Assembly: GCF_029285175.1 (NCBI RefSeq)
Contig: NZ_JABEDH010000001.1
Coordinates: forward strand, 248,001 to 312,000
Direction: 5' to 3'
From: Sulfitobacter sp. M05
Lineage (GTDB): Bacteria > Pseudomonadota > Alphaproteobacteria > Rhodobacterales > Rhodobacteraceae
DNA length: 64,000 nucleotides
The notes beneath the pieces are model-generated. The model did no database searches, was not told the origin of the DNA, and saw only the letters and a program-made list of their open reading frames with translations. Of the stretch, positions 1-8,112 are shown one piece after another. A program made the translations under genes and the position numbers. Each line of letters opens with the position of its first letter. Within the stretch, counting starts at the first letter, position 1.

Positions 1-929
1 TCCCAGCCCTTCAGGGCAGGTTCGGACATCACGCGGTCGATCACATCGAGGGAAAGCGCAAGGCGGTCGGCCTCTTCTGCGTCCACGTTCAGGCCCATGC
101 CGGCGGATTTCGCCAATAGGCACAAGGCGCGCAGGCGCGGAACAAGATCGGTCATAACGGCCTCTTCCTGCGCCACCTCATAGCGGGGGTGCAGGGCGGA
201 CAGTTTGACCGAGATGCCCGGGTTTTTGCGGATGTCCGCCTCTGTGCAGGCGGTGGCAATGGCGCTGATCGCACGTGAATAGCTGAGGTGGTAGCGTTTG
301 GCGTCGCCTTCGGTGCGGGCCGCTTCGCCCAGCATGTCGTAGCTGTAGGTAAAGCCCTTTTTCTCCATGCCAGCGGCGCGTTTCATCGCGGCGGTGATGT
401 CTTCGCCCAGCACAAACTGGCGGCCCATTTCTTTCATAGCGCGCGAAACGGCGGTGCGGATGACCGGTTCGCCCAGACGTTTCACGGCGGCGCGCAGGTG
501 GCGCACCGGGCCGGGCTGTTCATCATCCAGAACACGACCCGTCAGCATCAAGGCCCATGTTGAGGCATTGACCAGTGACGAGGTGGAGTGGCCCATATGG
601 CGGCCCCAGTCGGAAGGGGCAATTTTATCTTCGATCAGGGCATCAATGGTATCGGCATCCGGCACCCGCAACAGAGCCTCCGCCAGACACATCAGTGCGA
701 CACCTTCGTCTGTGGAAAGCCCGTATTCGGCCAGAAACACTTCCATCAGCCCGGGTTGGGTGGTGCCCCGGATCGCGCGTACCAGATCGGCGGCCTGTCG
801 GGATATGGTGGCCCGGTCTTCTGCGGGTAAGGCCGCCGTGGCAAGCAATGTTTGCAACACGCCTTCGGGAGCGGCATACATGCCGGCATCAACTTGGTGG
901 CGCAGCGTCAGAGGTCTTGTGTCAGTCAT
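1..929 (-). CDS. putA: Bifunctional proline dehydrogenase / glutamate semialdehyde dehydrogenase PutA, N-terminal part (runs off left edge)
   Basis: The reverse strand codes about 309 residues from an ATG at 929 and has no stop before the window edge, so only the N-terminal quarter is present. PutA oxidises proline to P5C with FAD and then to glutamate with NAD. Visible family blocks are KIAPSDWGRHMGHSTSSLVN and NASTWALMLTGRVL in the arm region, GFTYSYDMLGEAART at the start of the proline dehydrogenase barrel, and GISVKLSALHPRYE further on. The protein starts directly in the arm region with no ribbon-helix-helix domain, so it is probably not its own repressor. That fits the Lrp-type regulator encoded divergently 108 bases away. 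The dehydrogenase half cannot be assessed. Confidence 0.95.
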   Translation of the reverse strand, partial: MTDTRPLTLRHQVDAGMYAAPEGVLQTLLATAALPAEDRATISRQAADLVRAIRGTTQPGLMEVFLAEYGLSTDEGVALMCLAEALLRVPDADTIDALIEDKIAPSDWGRHMGHSTSSLVNASTWALMLTGRVLDDEQPGPVRHLRAAVKRLGEPVIRTAVSRAMKEMGRQFVLGEDITAAMKRAAGMEKKGFTYSYDMLGEAARTEGDAKRYHLSYSRAISAIATACTEADIRKNPGISVKLSALHPRYEVAQEEAVMTDLVPRLRALCLLAKSAGMGLNVDAEEADRLALSLDVIDRVMSEPALKGW

Positions 930-1037
930 GGCTCTCTCCATCAGGCGTTTTGCCCATGATACACGAAGTCTGAAAGTCGAATTGCCTTAGATTGCCACGA
1001 AATGCAGAATAAATATCACAAACTGGAGAGTATTGAG
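930..1037. promoter_or_regulatory. Divergent putA / Lrp-regulator control region
   Basis: This 108-base gap separates the starts of putA (minus) and an Lrp/AsnC regulator (plus). It is more A+T-rich than either gene and must hold both promoters. In alphaproteobacteria such a regulator (PutR) typically activates putA with proline as ligand, so its sites are expected here. I see no unambiguous -35/-10 pair. A GGAGAG ribosome site at 1024-1029 serves the plus-strand gene. Confidence 0.45.
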
Positions 1038-1514
1038 ATGCAAAATGATCAATTTGCGCTGGACCGTTTTGACCACGCGATTCTCTCTGTGCTGGCCGAG
1101 GACGGTCGGATCAGCATCACGGACCTTGCAAAACGTATCGGTCTGTCGAAGTCACCCACGCAGGCGCGTCTGCGCCGGTTGGAAGAGCAGGGGGTCGTGT
1201 TGGGATACCGTGCTTTGCTGGACCCGATCCGTCTGGGATTGGATCACGTTGCCTTTGTCGAGGTGCGTTTGTCGGATACCCGCGAAAAGGCGCTGCGCGA
1301 GTTTAATGCAGCGGTGGCCAAGGTGCCCGAGATTGAACAGGCCCATATGATCGCAAGTCATTTTGATTACCTGCTGAAGGTGCGCACGCGTAATATGTCG
1401 GCCTATCGCCGGTTTTTGGGCGAAACGATTTCATCCCTGCCGCATATTGCCAATACATCGACCTATGTCGCGATGGAGGCTGTCAAAGAGACCATGCTGG
1501 CCGACGGAAGCTGA
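1038..1514 (+). CDS. Lrp/AsnC family transcriptional regulator, probable proline-responsive PutR
   Basis: The protein has 158 residues if started at ATG 1038, which follows GGAGAG by 8 bases; a start at 1002 would add 12 residues but has no good ribosome site. The N-terminal helix-turn-helix includes LDRFDHAILSVLAEDGRI, ITDLAKRIGLSKSPTQARL and RRLEEQGVVLGYRALLDP, the usual Lrp/AsnC pattern. The C-terminal half is the RAM ligand-binding and oligomerisation domain, with FVEVRLSDTREKALREFN and HFDYLLKVRTRNMSAYRRF. It lies divergent to putA, so activation of putA by proline is the likely role. The exact ligand is inferred from context. Confidence 0.88.
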   Translation: MQNDQFALDRFDHAILSVLAEDGRISITDLAKRIGLSKSPTQARLRRLEEQGVVLGYRALLDPIRLGLDHVAFVEVRLSDTREKALREFNAAVAKVPEIEQAHMIASHFDYLLKVRTRNMSAYRRFLGETISSLPHIANTSTYVAMEAVKETMLADGS

Positions 1515-1626
1515 CGCCGGGCGAGGCGGGACGCGCCTTTGGCGGGGGAGGGCGCGGCAATCAGGTGCGCTGCACGGGCCGCGGGCCATTTACACTCCCC
1601 CCGCCTTGGGATTATCTGCACCTGCT

Positions 1627-1713
1627 GCGGGCGTGATGGAATGGTAGACATACCAGACTTAAAATCTGTTGGGCCTTGTGCCCGTGTGGGTTCGAGTCCC
1701 ACCGCCCGCACCA
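1627..1713 (+). tRNA. tRNA-Leu (anticodon UAA)
   Basis: The 5' acceptor strand GCGGGCG (1627-1633) pairs with CGCCCGC (1703-1709), followed by A and an encoded CCA. The anticodon loop reads CTTAAAA, giving UAA. There is a long variable arm (GGGCCTTGTGCCC) as expected for a class II tRNA, and a T-loop of TTCGAGT. Length is 87 bases with CCA. Confidence 0.97.
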
Positions 1714-1715
1714 CT

Positions 1716-1733
1716 ACAGACCTTCGGGTCTGT
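1716..1733 (+). terminator. Hairpin just downstream of tRNA-Leu
   Basis: A perfect 7-bp stem, ACAGACC and GGTCTGT, closes a TTCG tetraloop three bases after the tRNA 3' end. It is very stable for its size but is followed by AAGCCC rather than a T run, so it may be a tRNA 3' processing or stop structure rather than a classical intrinsic terminator. Confidence 0.5.
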
Positions 1734-1849
1734 AAGCCCATTTAACACTTTGAATGTAAACGTTATTTCGGCGGTTCTGGTTTTTCGGCGTAAGCCCCTT
1801 GCGGCGTGCCCTGATTTGCCAGCTGTTCGCCTAAGATTATCTTGCTGCG

Positions 1850-1960
1850 CTACAATTCGGTAATTTTATCCTCGTAGGCTTCAATCACCGTGATGTTGTT
1901 CGATTCCATGGTGCGGCCCAGCAAGGCCTCAATCTGCTTTTCAACCAGAGAGAATGGGCA
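1850..1960 (-). pseudogene. Serine recombinase (resolvase/invertase) C-terminal remnant
   Basis: The reverse strand codes a short stretch that includes LVEKQIEALLGRTMES and TVIEAYEDKITEL before a stop at 1850. This resembles the coiled-coil tail of serine site-specific recombinases, which commonly reads KQIEALLDRIVEA followed by VIAAYEKRIAKLE. An in-frame stop lies a few codons upstream and no catalytic domain is present, so it is a decayed fragment. It sits 140 bases after tRNA-Leu, a common integration neighbourhood. The assignment rests on one short similarity. Confidence 0.5.
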
Positions 1961-2095
1961 TCGACGTCAGACACTGACGTATGGGGTGATGGGACGATAG
2001 CGTTTTGCGCAAGGCTTGCCCGCTCATTCGCGGCCTTTCCCTTTGGGCGTAGGTGGAAAAGGGAGTGTGATATCTCTCGCAAAACCTGAAAAGCC

Positions 2096-3349
2096 TTAGC
2101 CCTGTGGTAATTCGGGGGTGCGGCCGGCACGTTCGGCCAGTTTGGTAATTGTCAGCCCCTGAACGATGATTGAAAAGATCACCACGATATAGGTCGCGGT
2201 GAGGATCAGGGGTTTCCATTCTGTGTCAGGCAGGGACAGGGCCAGCGCCACGGAAATCCCGCCTTTCAGGCCGCCCCATGTCATGATCGGCACCACGCCA
2301 GCGCTGAAGGCCTGAAACGGGCGCAGCATCAGCACCGGGATCGATACGGCAGCCAGCCTTGCGATCAGGGAGATCACAATTGCCATAACACCGGCAAGGG
2401 CAAAGTCGGCCTTGAAGGCCACGGCAAAGACTTCAAAGCCGATCATCAGAAACAGGACCGCGTTCAGAATTTCATCCACCAGCTTCCAGAAGGCATCAAC
2501 ATAATTGCGGGTTTCTTCGGACATACCATGTTTTGCGCCAATGTCGCCGATCAACAGGCCGGCACAGACCGCCATGATGGGGGCCGATACATGCAGCCAG
2601 ACCGCCAGTTCATACCCGCCGAACGCAAGGCCCAGCGTGATCAGAACCTCCAGTGAATAGTCATCAATCAACCGCATCACGCGAAAGGCCAGCCAACCCA
2701 ACAGGATGCCAAGCACCGCGCCGCCCAGGGCCTCCTGCACAAACAATCTGGCCGCCCCGCCAAGGCCGGAGGCATGGTGGTCACCGCTTGGGAAAGCCAG
2801 TCCGACCAGCACCAGAAAGACCACATAGCCGACGCCGTCGTTGAACAGGCTTTCTCCGGCGATCTTTGTTTCCAATGACTTGGGCAGGTCTGCATCGCGC
2901 AACACGCCCAACACCGCCACTGGATCAGTGGGGGAAATCAGCGCGCCGAAGATCAGTGCAAGCATCAGCGGCATTCCTGTGATCCAGCTGAAGGCAACGC
3001 CGACGATGACGGTTGAAACCGCAATGCCCATCGTCGCCATCAGCAGGATCAGCAGCCATGCCTTGCGCAGATCGGACAGTTTGACATGCAGGGCACCGGC
3101 AAAGAGCAACAGGCCCAGCATCCCTTCCAGCAGGGCTTCGGAGAACTCCAGTTCCAGCACTTGGGCGCGGATGCTCTCCTCGACCGTCAGGGCCGGAAAA
3201 ATAGCGTCGGTAGCGATCACCATGAAGGATGCGAACAGGGCGACGACAAGGATGCCGATGGCCGAGGGGAGTTTCAGGAACAGATAGTTGATGGCCCCGA
3301 ACACGCCGGCCAGCACGATCAAAAGGGAGGCGATTTGTAACAATGTCAT
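2096..3349 (-). CDS. Na+/H+ antiporter of the CPA1 (NhaP-type) family
   Basis: This is a 417-residue inner-membrane protein with about 12 hydrophobic segments. The CPA1 core is visible: ISPTDPVAVLGVL (around residues 139-150) and GESLFNDGVGYVVF (around 165-178), whose TDP and ND residues form the ion site in this family. It would exchange Na+ or K+ for protons, controlling pH and sodium tolerance, useful in seawater. The ATG at 3349 is preferred over a TTG 30 bases upstream because the hydrophobic part begins directly with MTLLQIASLL. It has no operon partner; a MITE-like element lies 33 bases upstream. Confidence 0.9.
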   Translation of the reverse strand: MTLLQIASLLIVLAGVFGAINYLFLKLPSAIGILVVALFASFMVIATDAIFPALTVEESIRAQVLELEFSEALLEGMLGLLLFAGALHVKLSDLRKAWLLILLMATMGIAVSTVIVGVAFSWITGMPLMLALIFGALISPTDPVAVLGVLRDADLPKSLETKIAGESLFNDGVGYVVFLVLVGLAFPSGDHHASGLGGAARLFVQEALGGAVLGILLGWLAFRVMRLIDDYSLEVLITLGLAFGGYELAVWLHVSAPIMAVCAGLLIGDIGAKHGMSEETRNYVDAFWKLVDEILNAVLFLMIGFEVFAVAFKADFALAGVMAIVISLIARLAAVSIPVLMLRPFQAFSAGVVPIMTWGGLKGGISVALALSLPDTEWKPLILTATYIVVIFSIIVQGLTITKLAERAGRTPELPQG

Positions 3350-3382
3350 GGGGGAGGTGTCCTGTCCTGTTCGCCCCAACGC

Positions 3383-3650
3383 CTAGGGTCAGGACCCATT
3401 AATCCGGTATCGTCAGCGGCAATTTCACGAAATTTCAATGGTTTGGGCCGCGCGGTCAATAGTGGTTCTATTTGCAAGCGGTCCAAGGCGCTGAAATGAA
3501 GTGAAATTACCGCCCTGCGGGTTCGCCCGATTTTGCCGTTTCCATCGTCACATCTGTTTGAAGTAGAATCATTATTTCTGCACAGATGCTCCTTGTTAGC
3601 GAAAAAAACGGGCAAACTGACGGTACAGGATTAATGGGTCCTGACCCTAG
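3383..3650. repeat. MITE-like element with 23-bp perfect terminal inverted repeats
   Basis: The 268-bp segment begins with CTAGGGTCAGGACCCATTAA at 3383 and ends with its reverse complement at 3650; 23 bases match perfectly on each side (3383-3405 and 3628-3650). Each arm also contains the near-palindrome GGGTCAGGACCC. No transposase is coded inside and I see no clear target-site duplication. This looks like a non-autonomous transposable element or the two ends of a deleted IS. A related right-hand half is found near 26709-26830, supporting a dispersed family. Confidence 0.65.
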
Positions 3651-3722
3651 CAGCAACCCGCCCTTGCACCAACGCCAAAGTCCGCACAGGTGAAATTGGG
3701 GGCCTGACCCTGAGTCTTGAGA

Positions 3723-4652
3723 CTAGGCGAGGGCTTCCAGCCAGAACCAGACGCTGAAGATGGAACTGGCAGTTGCGATCAGCACCGCAGAGGCGGCCAC
3801 ACGGCGGGCGCGGCCATACATGTTTGCAAAGATATAGGCGTTGAACCCCGGGGCCATGGCAGAGGTCAGCACAGCCGCACGAAACAGGTCACGATCTAGC
3901 GTCAGCGCACTGCCCATGCCCCAGACGATTGCAGGATGCACCAGCAGCGACAGGGCACAGACCATCGTAATCGCTTTCATGTCGCCTTCGGGTTTATATT
4001 GGATCAACACCCCGCCAAGCGCAAACAGGGCAGCCGGCAAGGCGGCCCGCGCAATCAGCGACAGGGCATCATCGACAACCCCGGGCAGGGCCACCCCCGT
4101 CAGGTTGACCGTAAAGCCGGCCAGAATGCCCAGCACCAGCGCATTGCGAAACATCGCGCGGGTCACAGAGCGCAGCAGTGCCACACCGGATTGACCGCGC
4201 CCGCGCACGATTTCCATGACGGTGATGCCAAGCCCGTAACAAAACGGCGAGTGAAAGGCGATGATGGCAAAGTTTCCCGTCAAGGCGTCAGGGCCATAGG
4301 CCCGTTCCGAGATTGGCAGGCCCAGCAGGACGGTATTGGAGAACAGGCAGCAAAACCCGATGGCGACGCAGTCTTCCCAGTCGCGTTTGAACAGCAGGCG
4401 GGCGCCGAAAATGCCAAGTGCAAAACAGGCCGCCGCACCGGTGTAAAAGCTGATCAGCAGCCGCGGATCGAAAGACGCGGCGATGTCTATTTTCGCAATC
4501 GCCTGAAACAGCAGGCAGGGCACGGCAAAATTCTGTGCAAAGCGCAGGACCCCGTCGATGCCCGCCATTGGAAAAAGCCCGCGCCACACCGCGACATAGC
4601 CAAAGCCGATGACCAGAAAAACGGGTAGGATGACGTCCAGAAGCGTTTGCAC
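3723..4652 (-). CDS. AEC (auxin efflux carrier) family transporter
   Basis: The 309-residue protein is hydrophobic throughout, with about ten membrane segments. It opens with LLDVILPVFLVIGFGYVAVW and has NFAVPCLLFQAI, FSNTVLLGLPI and the C-terminal TSAMAPGFNAYIFANMYG, which together match the AEC family. Members move organic acids such as malate, malonate or small amino acids; the substrate here cannot be read from the sequence. It precedes the metallo-hydrolase gene by 33 bases on the far side of the housekeeping run, so it may be the last gene of that transcript. Confidence 0.88.
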   Translation of the reverse strand: MQTLLDVILPVFLVIGFGYVAVWRGLFPMAGIDGVLRFAQNFAVPCLLFQAIAKIDIAASFDPRLLISFYTGAAACFALGIFGARLLFKRDWEDCVAIGFCCLFSNTVLLGLPISERAYGPDALTGNFAIIAFHSPFCYGLGITVMEIVRGRGQSGVALLRSVTRAMFRNALVLGILAGFTVNLTGVALPGVVDDALSLIARAALPAALFALGGVLIQYKPEGDMKAITMVCALSLLVHPAIVWGMGSALTLDRDLFRAAVLTSAMAPGFNAYIFANMYGRARRVAASAVLIATASSIFSVWFWLEALA

Positions 4653-4685
4653 AAACGGGCCTTGATGACAGGGGCCGGGCGGGTC

Positions 4686-5486
4686 TTAGTCCAGCGGGAA
4701 GGTCAGGACCATGCCGTCAAAGGCAGGGTCGATATGATCGGGGGTTTCGGCGGCGATGGTCTGATAGTCGAGATCGTTGTGCATATTGGTCAGGACGGCC
4801 CGCGCGGGGGCCATGTCGCTGATCCAGTCCAGCGTTTGATCCAGATGGCTGTGGGTGGGGTGTGGATCACGGCGCAGGGCATCGACGATCCAGCAGGACA
4901 GGCCTTGCAGGTGTGGCCAGACATCATCGGGAATCTTTGCAACATCAGGTAGATAGGCGACGTCGTTCACCCGGAACCCCAAGGCATCCATGCCGCCATG
5001 GTTGACCAGAAACGACGAAAAGGTCAGCGCCCCGCCGGGACCATCAACGGTGGTGTTCCCGTCAATGTCATGTAGATCAAGGATCGGCGGATACATCGAC
5101 CCTTGAGGTTGCACAAAGGCATAGCCAAAGCGTTCTAGCAGCGCCGCCTTGGTCGGGGCATCCGCCCAGACCGGCAGGCGTGCCCGCATGTTGATCACGA
5201 TCATCCGCAGATCATCCAGCCCATGCACGTGATCGGCATGGGCATGGGTGTAAAGCACCCCGTCAAGCCGCCCGACGCCGGCATCCAGAAGCTGGCTGCG
5301 CATGTCGGGGGACGTGTCGATCAGAACGGATGTTGTGCCGGTGTCGGTGACGCGTTCAACCAGTATCGAGCAGCGTCGTCGGGCATTTTTTGGCTCTTCA
5401 GGATCGCAGGCCCCCCAATGGCCGCCAAGACGCGGCACCCCGCCAGAGGATCCGCAGCCCAGAATGGTGATGCGCATTTCGGCCAT
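4686..5486 (-). CDS. MBL-fold metallo-hydrolase (PhnP-like)
   Basis: This is a 266-residue metallo-beta-lactamase fold protein. The N-terminus ITILGCGSSGGVPRLGG is typical of the PhnP / tRNase Z-like subgroup, and the metal motif THAHADHVHG gives the H-x-H-x-D-H ligands; a later H in NMHNDLDYQT may complete the site. Such proteins hydrolyse phosphodiesters, including cyclic phosphates. The ATG at 5486 overlaps the stop of tatD, and AAGGAG lies upstream, so the two are translationally coupled. The pairing with tatD and holB is common in Rhodobacterales; the physiological substrate is not known. Confidence 0.88.
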   Translation of the reverse strand: MAEMRITILGCGSSGGVPRLGGHWGACDPEEPKNARRRCSILVERVTDTGTTSVLIDTSPDMRSQLLDAGVGRLDGVLYTHAHADHVHGLDDLRMIVINMRARLPVWADAPTKAALLERFGYAFVQPQGSMYPPILDLHDIDGNTTVDGPGGALTFSSFLVNHGGMDALGFRVNDVAYLPDVAKIPDDVWPHLQGLSCWIVDALRRDPHPTHSHLDQTLDWISDMAPARAVLTNMHNDLDYQTIAAETPDHIDPAFDGMVLTFPLD

Positions 5487-6331
5487 CAGCTGGCTCCTTG
5501 ATAGGCGGCAACCTTGTGGAACAGGCGTTCGAAGTTCTGTTCGGTCTGGGCTGCGAAATCGGCATAATCCATGCCAAAGGTCTCGGCAGCGCGTCGCGCA
5601 GTATGGGCGACAAAGGCGGGTTCGTTGCGTTTGCCGCGATGGGGCGGCGGGGCCAGATAGGGCGCGTCGGTTTCCACCAATATGCGGTCCAGCGGTGCGG
5701 CGGCAAAGATGTCGCGCAGGTCGGCGGATTTGGGAAAGGCGGTGATGCCTGACATGCTGAGATAGAACCCAAGATCAAGCGCGGCGCGGGCCAGCTCCGG
5801 CGAAGATGAAAAGCAATGCATGACGCAGGAGTAGGCCCCGTTGCGATGCTCTTCGCTCAGGATGCGCGCCATGTCGTCGTCCGCGTCACGGGCATGGATG
5901 ATCAGCGGTAAACCGGTCTCGCGGGCGGCTGTGATATGTATCCGCAAAGAGGTTTGCTGAATGTCTTTGCTGTCGGCAGTATAGTGGTAATCGAGTCCGG
6001 TTTCGCCAATGCCGACCATCTTGGGGTGGGCGGTCAGGGCAATCAGGTCATCGACACTGACCAGAGGTTCGTCGGCCACGGACATCGGATGTGTGCCGGC
6101 AGCGAAAAACACCGGCGCATGGGCCTCGGCAATGGCACGCACGGTTTCGACCTGACGCAGCTTGGTGCAGATTGTGACCATGCGCGTGACACCGGCGTCC
6201 GCTGCGCGGGCGATGGCCTCGGGCAGCTGATCTTGGAAATCGGGGAAATCGAGGTGGCAATGGCTGTCCGTGATCAGGGGGGCAACCATGGTGTCGGTCA
6301 TCTGGGAGGCGTCAGTCATACTGTCCGTCAT
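5486..6331 (-). CDS. tatD: TatD family metal-dependent hydrolase / DNase
   Basis: About 281 residues, a TIM-barrel amidohydrolase-like protein. Motifs are ITDSHCHLDF (the two N-terminal metal-binding histidines), VGIGETGLDYHY, PLIIHARDADDD, and RILVETDAPYLAP near the C-terminus, all diagnostic for TatD. TatD proteins are magnesium-dependent 3'-5' DNases/RNases linked to DNA repair and quality control. The start is uncertain because several ATGs follow each other (6331, 6319, 6289), and a GTG at 6352 would overlap the end of holB; 6331 lies just after the holB stop. The order holB-tatD-hydrolase suggests one transcript. Confidence 0.92.
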   Translation of the reverse strand: MTDSMTDASQMTDTMVAPLITDSHCHLDFPDFQDQLPEAIARAADAGVTRMVTICTKLRQVETVRAIAEAHAPVFFAAGTHPMSVADEPLVSVDDLIALTAHPKMVGIGETGLDYHYTADSKDIQQTSLRIHITAARETGLPLIIHARDADDDMARILSEEHRNGAYSCVMHCFSSSPELARAALDLGFYLSMSGITAFPKSADLRDIFAAAPLDRILVETDAPYLAPPPHRGKRNEPAFVAHTARRAAETFGMDYADFAAQTEQNFERLFHKVAAYQGAS

Positions 6332-6332
6332 T

Positions 6333-7445
6333 CTACCTTGGGGCGCAGTCACTTATCTTTTGCAGGGTATCTAGGACCAAGGCGGTAGGGTCAAGGTTCA
6401 CGGCCATGCCATGTTGCACCCGCGCTGAAACTTCCTGTGCCAGATCGGCCCATTTGCGGCCCTGAAACGGGGTTGGAGACAGGCGCAGCAGCAGCTCGGC
6501 TTCGCCCGGTGTTGCCTCGGCCTGTGGCACCACGCCGGTGGCACCGGTACGCGCCAGACGGGCCAGCAACAGATCAACAAGAGCAAACAGCAGTATCAGC
6601 TTTTCTTCGGCACCGCGCTGGGCTGCGGCCTCGGCCAGTTTGATCACCCGGGCGCGGTCCATGCGTGGCAGCGAAGACATCAGCGCGACCAGTTCGGCGT
6701 AAATCTGAAGCCCACCCATCAGCGACAGCCGCAGGGCACCGCCAACAGAGCCGCCCGACAACGCCGCAAGGGCGGCTGGATCGCCTTGCATCTCGACACC
6801 TGAGGCGGCGAGGGCGGCTTGCATCTCTGTGGTGTCCAGCGGGTGCAGCCGCAACACCCGACAGCGCGAGCGGATCGTGGGCAACAGGCCAGAGGGTTGG
6901 TGGCTGAGCAACAACAACACGGCGCGTTCGGGCGGTTCCTCCAGCATTTTCAACAGGGCGTTGGCCGCATTCGGGTTCATTTCGTCGGCGTCGTCGATGA
7001 TCACCACACGCCGCCCGCCATCCGCCGCTGACATCTGGAAGAACCCGTTCAGCGCGCGGATGTCGTCCACGACAATCTGCTTGCGCATCTTTTTGGTGTC
7101 GGGGTTCACAGAGCGGGTGACCGACCGCAGCGCCCCTTCGCCATTGGCGGCGATACGGCGCGCCACGGGATGGTCGGGGGCAATATCAAGTGTGTCGGGT
7201 GTCGGGGCGGCAAACATTCCCCCGTCATCGTTTGGTGTGGCCAGCAGGAAACGCGCAATGCGCCAGGCCAGCGTCGCTTTGCCAACACCGCGCGGGCCGG
7301 TCAGCATCCATGCGTGATGCAGTTTGCCTGAATTGAAAGCATCCAGAAAGGCCGCTTCGGCGGCATCTTGCCCGATCAGACGGGGGGTGTCACGCGGATG
7401 GGGGGCACCGGCAAGGCGGTCGGGTTGTGGGGCGTCGTCACTCAT
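6333..7445 (-). CDS. holB: DNA polymerase III subunit delta'
   Basis: The 370-residue clamp-loader subunit shows a Walker A-like loop, GPRGVGKATLAWRIARFLL, in the first 70 residues, then IVVDDIRALNGFF, VVIIDDADEMNPNAANALLK and the conserved LLLSHQPSGLLPTIRSRC with the SRC motif of the clamp-loader family. It opens the beta clamp together with gamma/tau and delta. It is 37 bases after tmk on the same strand, a frequent pairing in bacteria. The first 45 residues form a leader typical of alphaproteobacterial HolB. Confidence 0.93.
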   Translation of the reverse strand: MSDDAPQPDRLAGAPHPRDTPRLIGQDAAEAAFLDAFNSGKLHHAWMLTGPRGVGKATLAWRIARFLLATPNDDGGMFAAPTPDTLDIAPDHPVARRIAANGEGALRSVTRSVNPDTKKMRKQIVVDDIRALNGFFQMSAADGGRRVVIIDDADEMNPNAANALLKMLEEPPERAVLLLLSHQPSGLLPTIRSRCRVLRLHPLDTTEMQAALAASGVEMQGDPAALAALSGGSVGGALRLSLMGGLQIYAELVALMSSLPRMDRARVIKLAEAAAQRGAEEKLILLFALVDLLLARLARTGATGVVPQAEATPGEAELLLRLSPTPFQGRKWADLAQEVSARVQHGMAVNLDPTALVLDTLQKISDCAPR

Positions 7446-7482
7446 GATCCGGGTCTAGCAGGTTTGGCGCAGGAGGGAAGGC

Positions 7483-8112
7483 TCAGCACGGCAGGCGTGC
7501 GCTGACCGCCTGCTGCACGTCGGTGGCCACGGTTTCGATGGCCCGCCCGCCGTCGATGGTGACAAAGCGCTCTGCAAAATCGTCAGCGAGGGCCAGAAAC
7601 CCTTTGCGCATCGCCTGTTGCAGTCCTTCGCCGAAGTCCTCAAACCGTTCTTCGACGGTTTGACGGGCCAGCGCCCGCGACAATCCCTGTGCCGGGTCCA
7701 TGTCGATCAGCACCGTAAGGTCCGGTTCCACGCCAATCATCAGCTGGTGCAACTTATCAACCTCAGCGCGCAGATCACCGCGTGACAGTCCCTGATACAT
7801 GCGGGTTGAATCGGCAAACCGATCACAGATTACCACCTTGCCCGCGTCCAGCGCCGGCTGGATCGTGCGTTCCAGATGGTCGCGCCGGGCGGCGGTAAAC
7901 AACAGGATTTCTGTGCGCGCCGACCAGCGGTCAGGATCGCCCTGCAAGACCAGTGCGCGAATTTCTTCGGCTCCCGGCGAGCCGCCCGGTTCACGGGTCA
8001 GAACCACGTCATGACCGAGGCTGCGCAGGTGATCTGCCAGCAGGCGCGCCTGTGTAGACTTGCCCGACCCGTCGATCCCTTCAAAGCTGATAAACAGACC
8101 CGCGTGGTTCAC
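7483..8112 (-). CDS. tmk: Thymidylate kinase (dTMP kinase)
   Basis: This is a 209-residue kinase that makes dTDP from dTMP. The P-loop FEGIDGSGKSTQARLLADHL is at the N-terminus, followed by the LTREPGGSPGAEEIR dTMP-binding DR(E)PGG-type motif and VICDRFADSTRMYQG. The start is GTG at 8112 inside a GTGA overlap with the stop of the upstream carboxypeptidase gene, so translation is coupled. Length and motif order are normal for the family. Confidence 0.96.
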   Translation of the reverse strand: MNHAGLFISFEGIDGSGKSTQARLLADHLRSLGHDVVLTREPGGSPGAEEIRALVLQGDPDRWSARTEILLFTAARRDHLERTIQPALDAGKVVICDRFADSTRMYQGLSRGDLRAEVDKLHQLMIGVEPDLTVLIDMDPAQGLSRALARQTVEERFEDFGEGLQQAMRKGFLALADDFAERFVTIDGGRAIETVATDVQQAVSARLPC

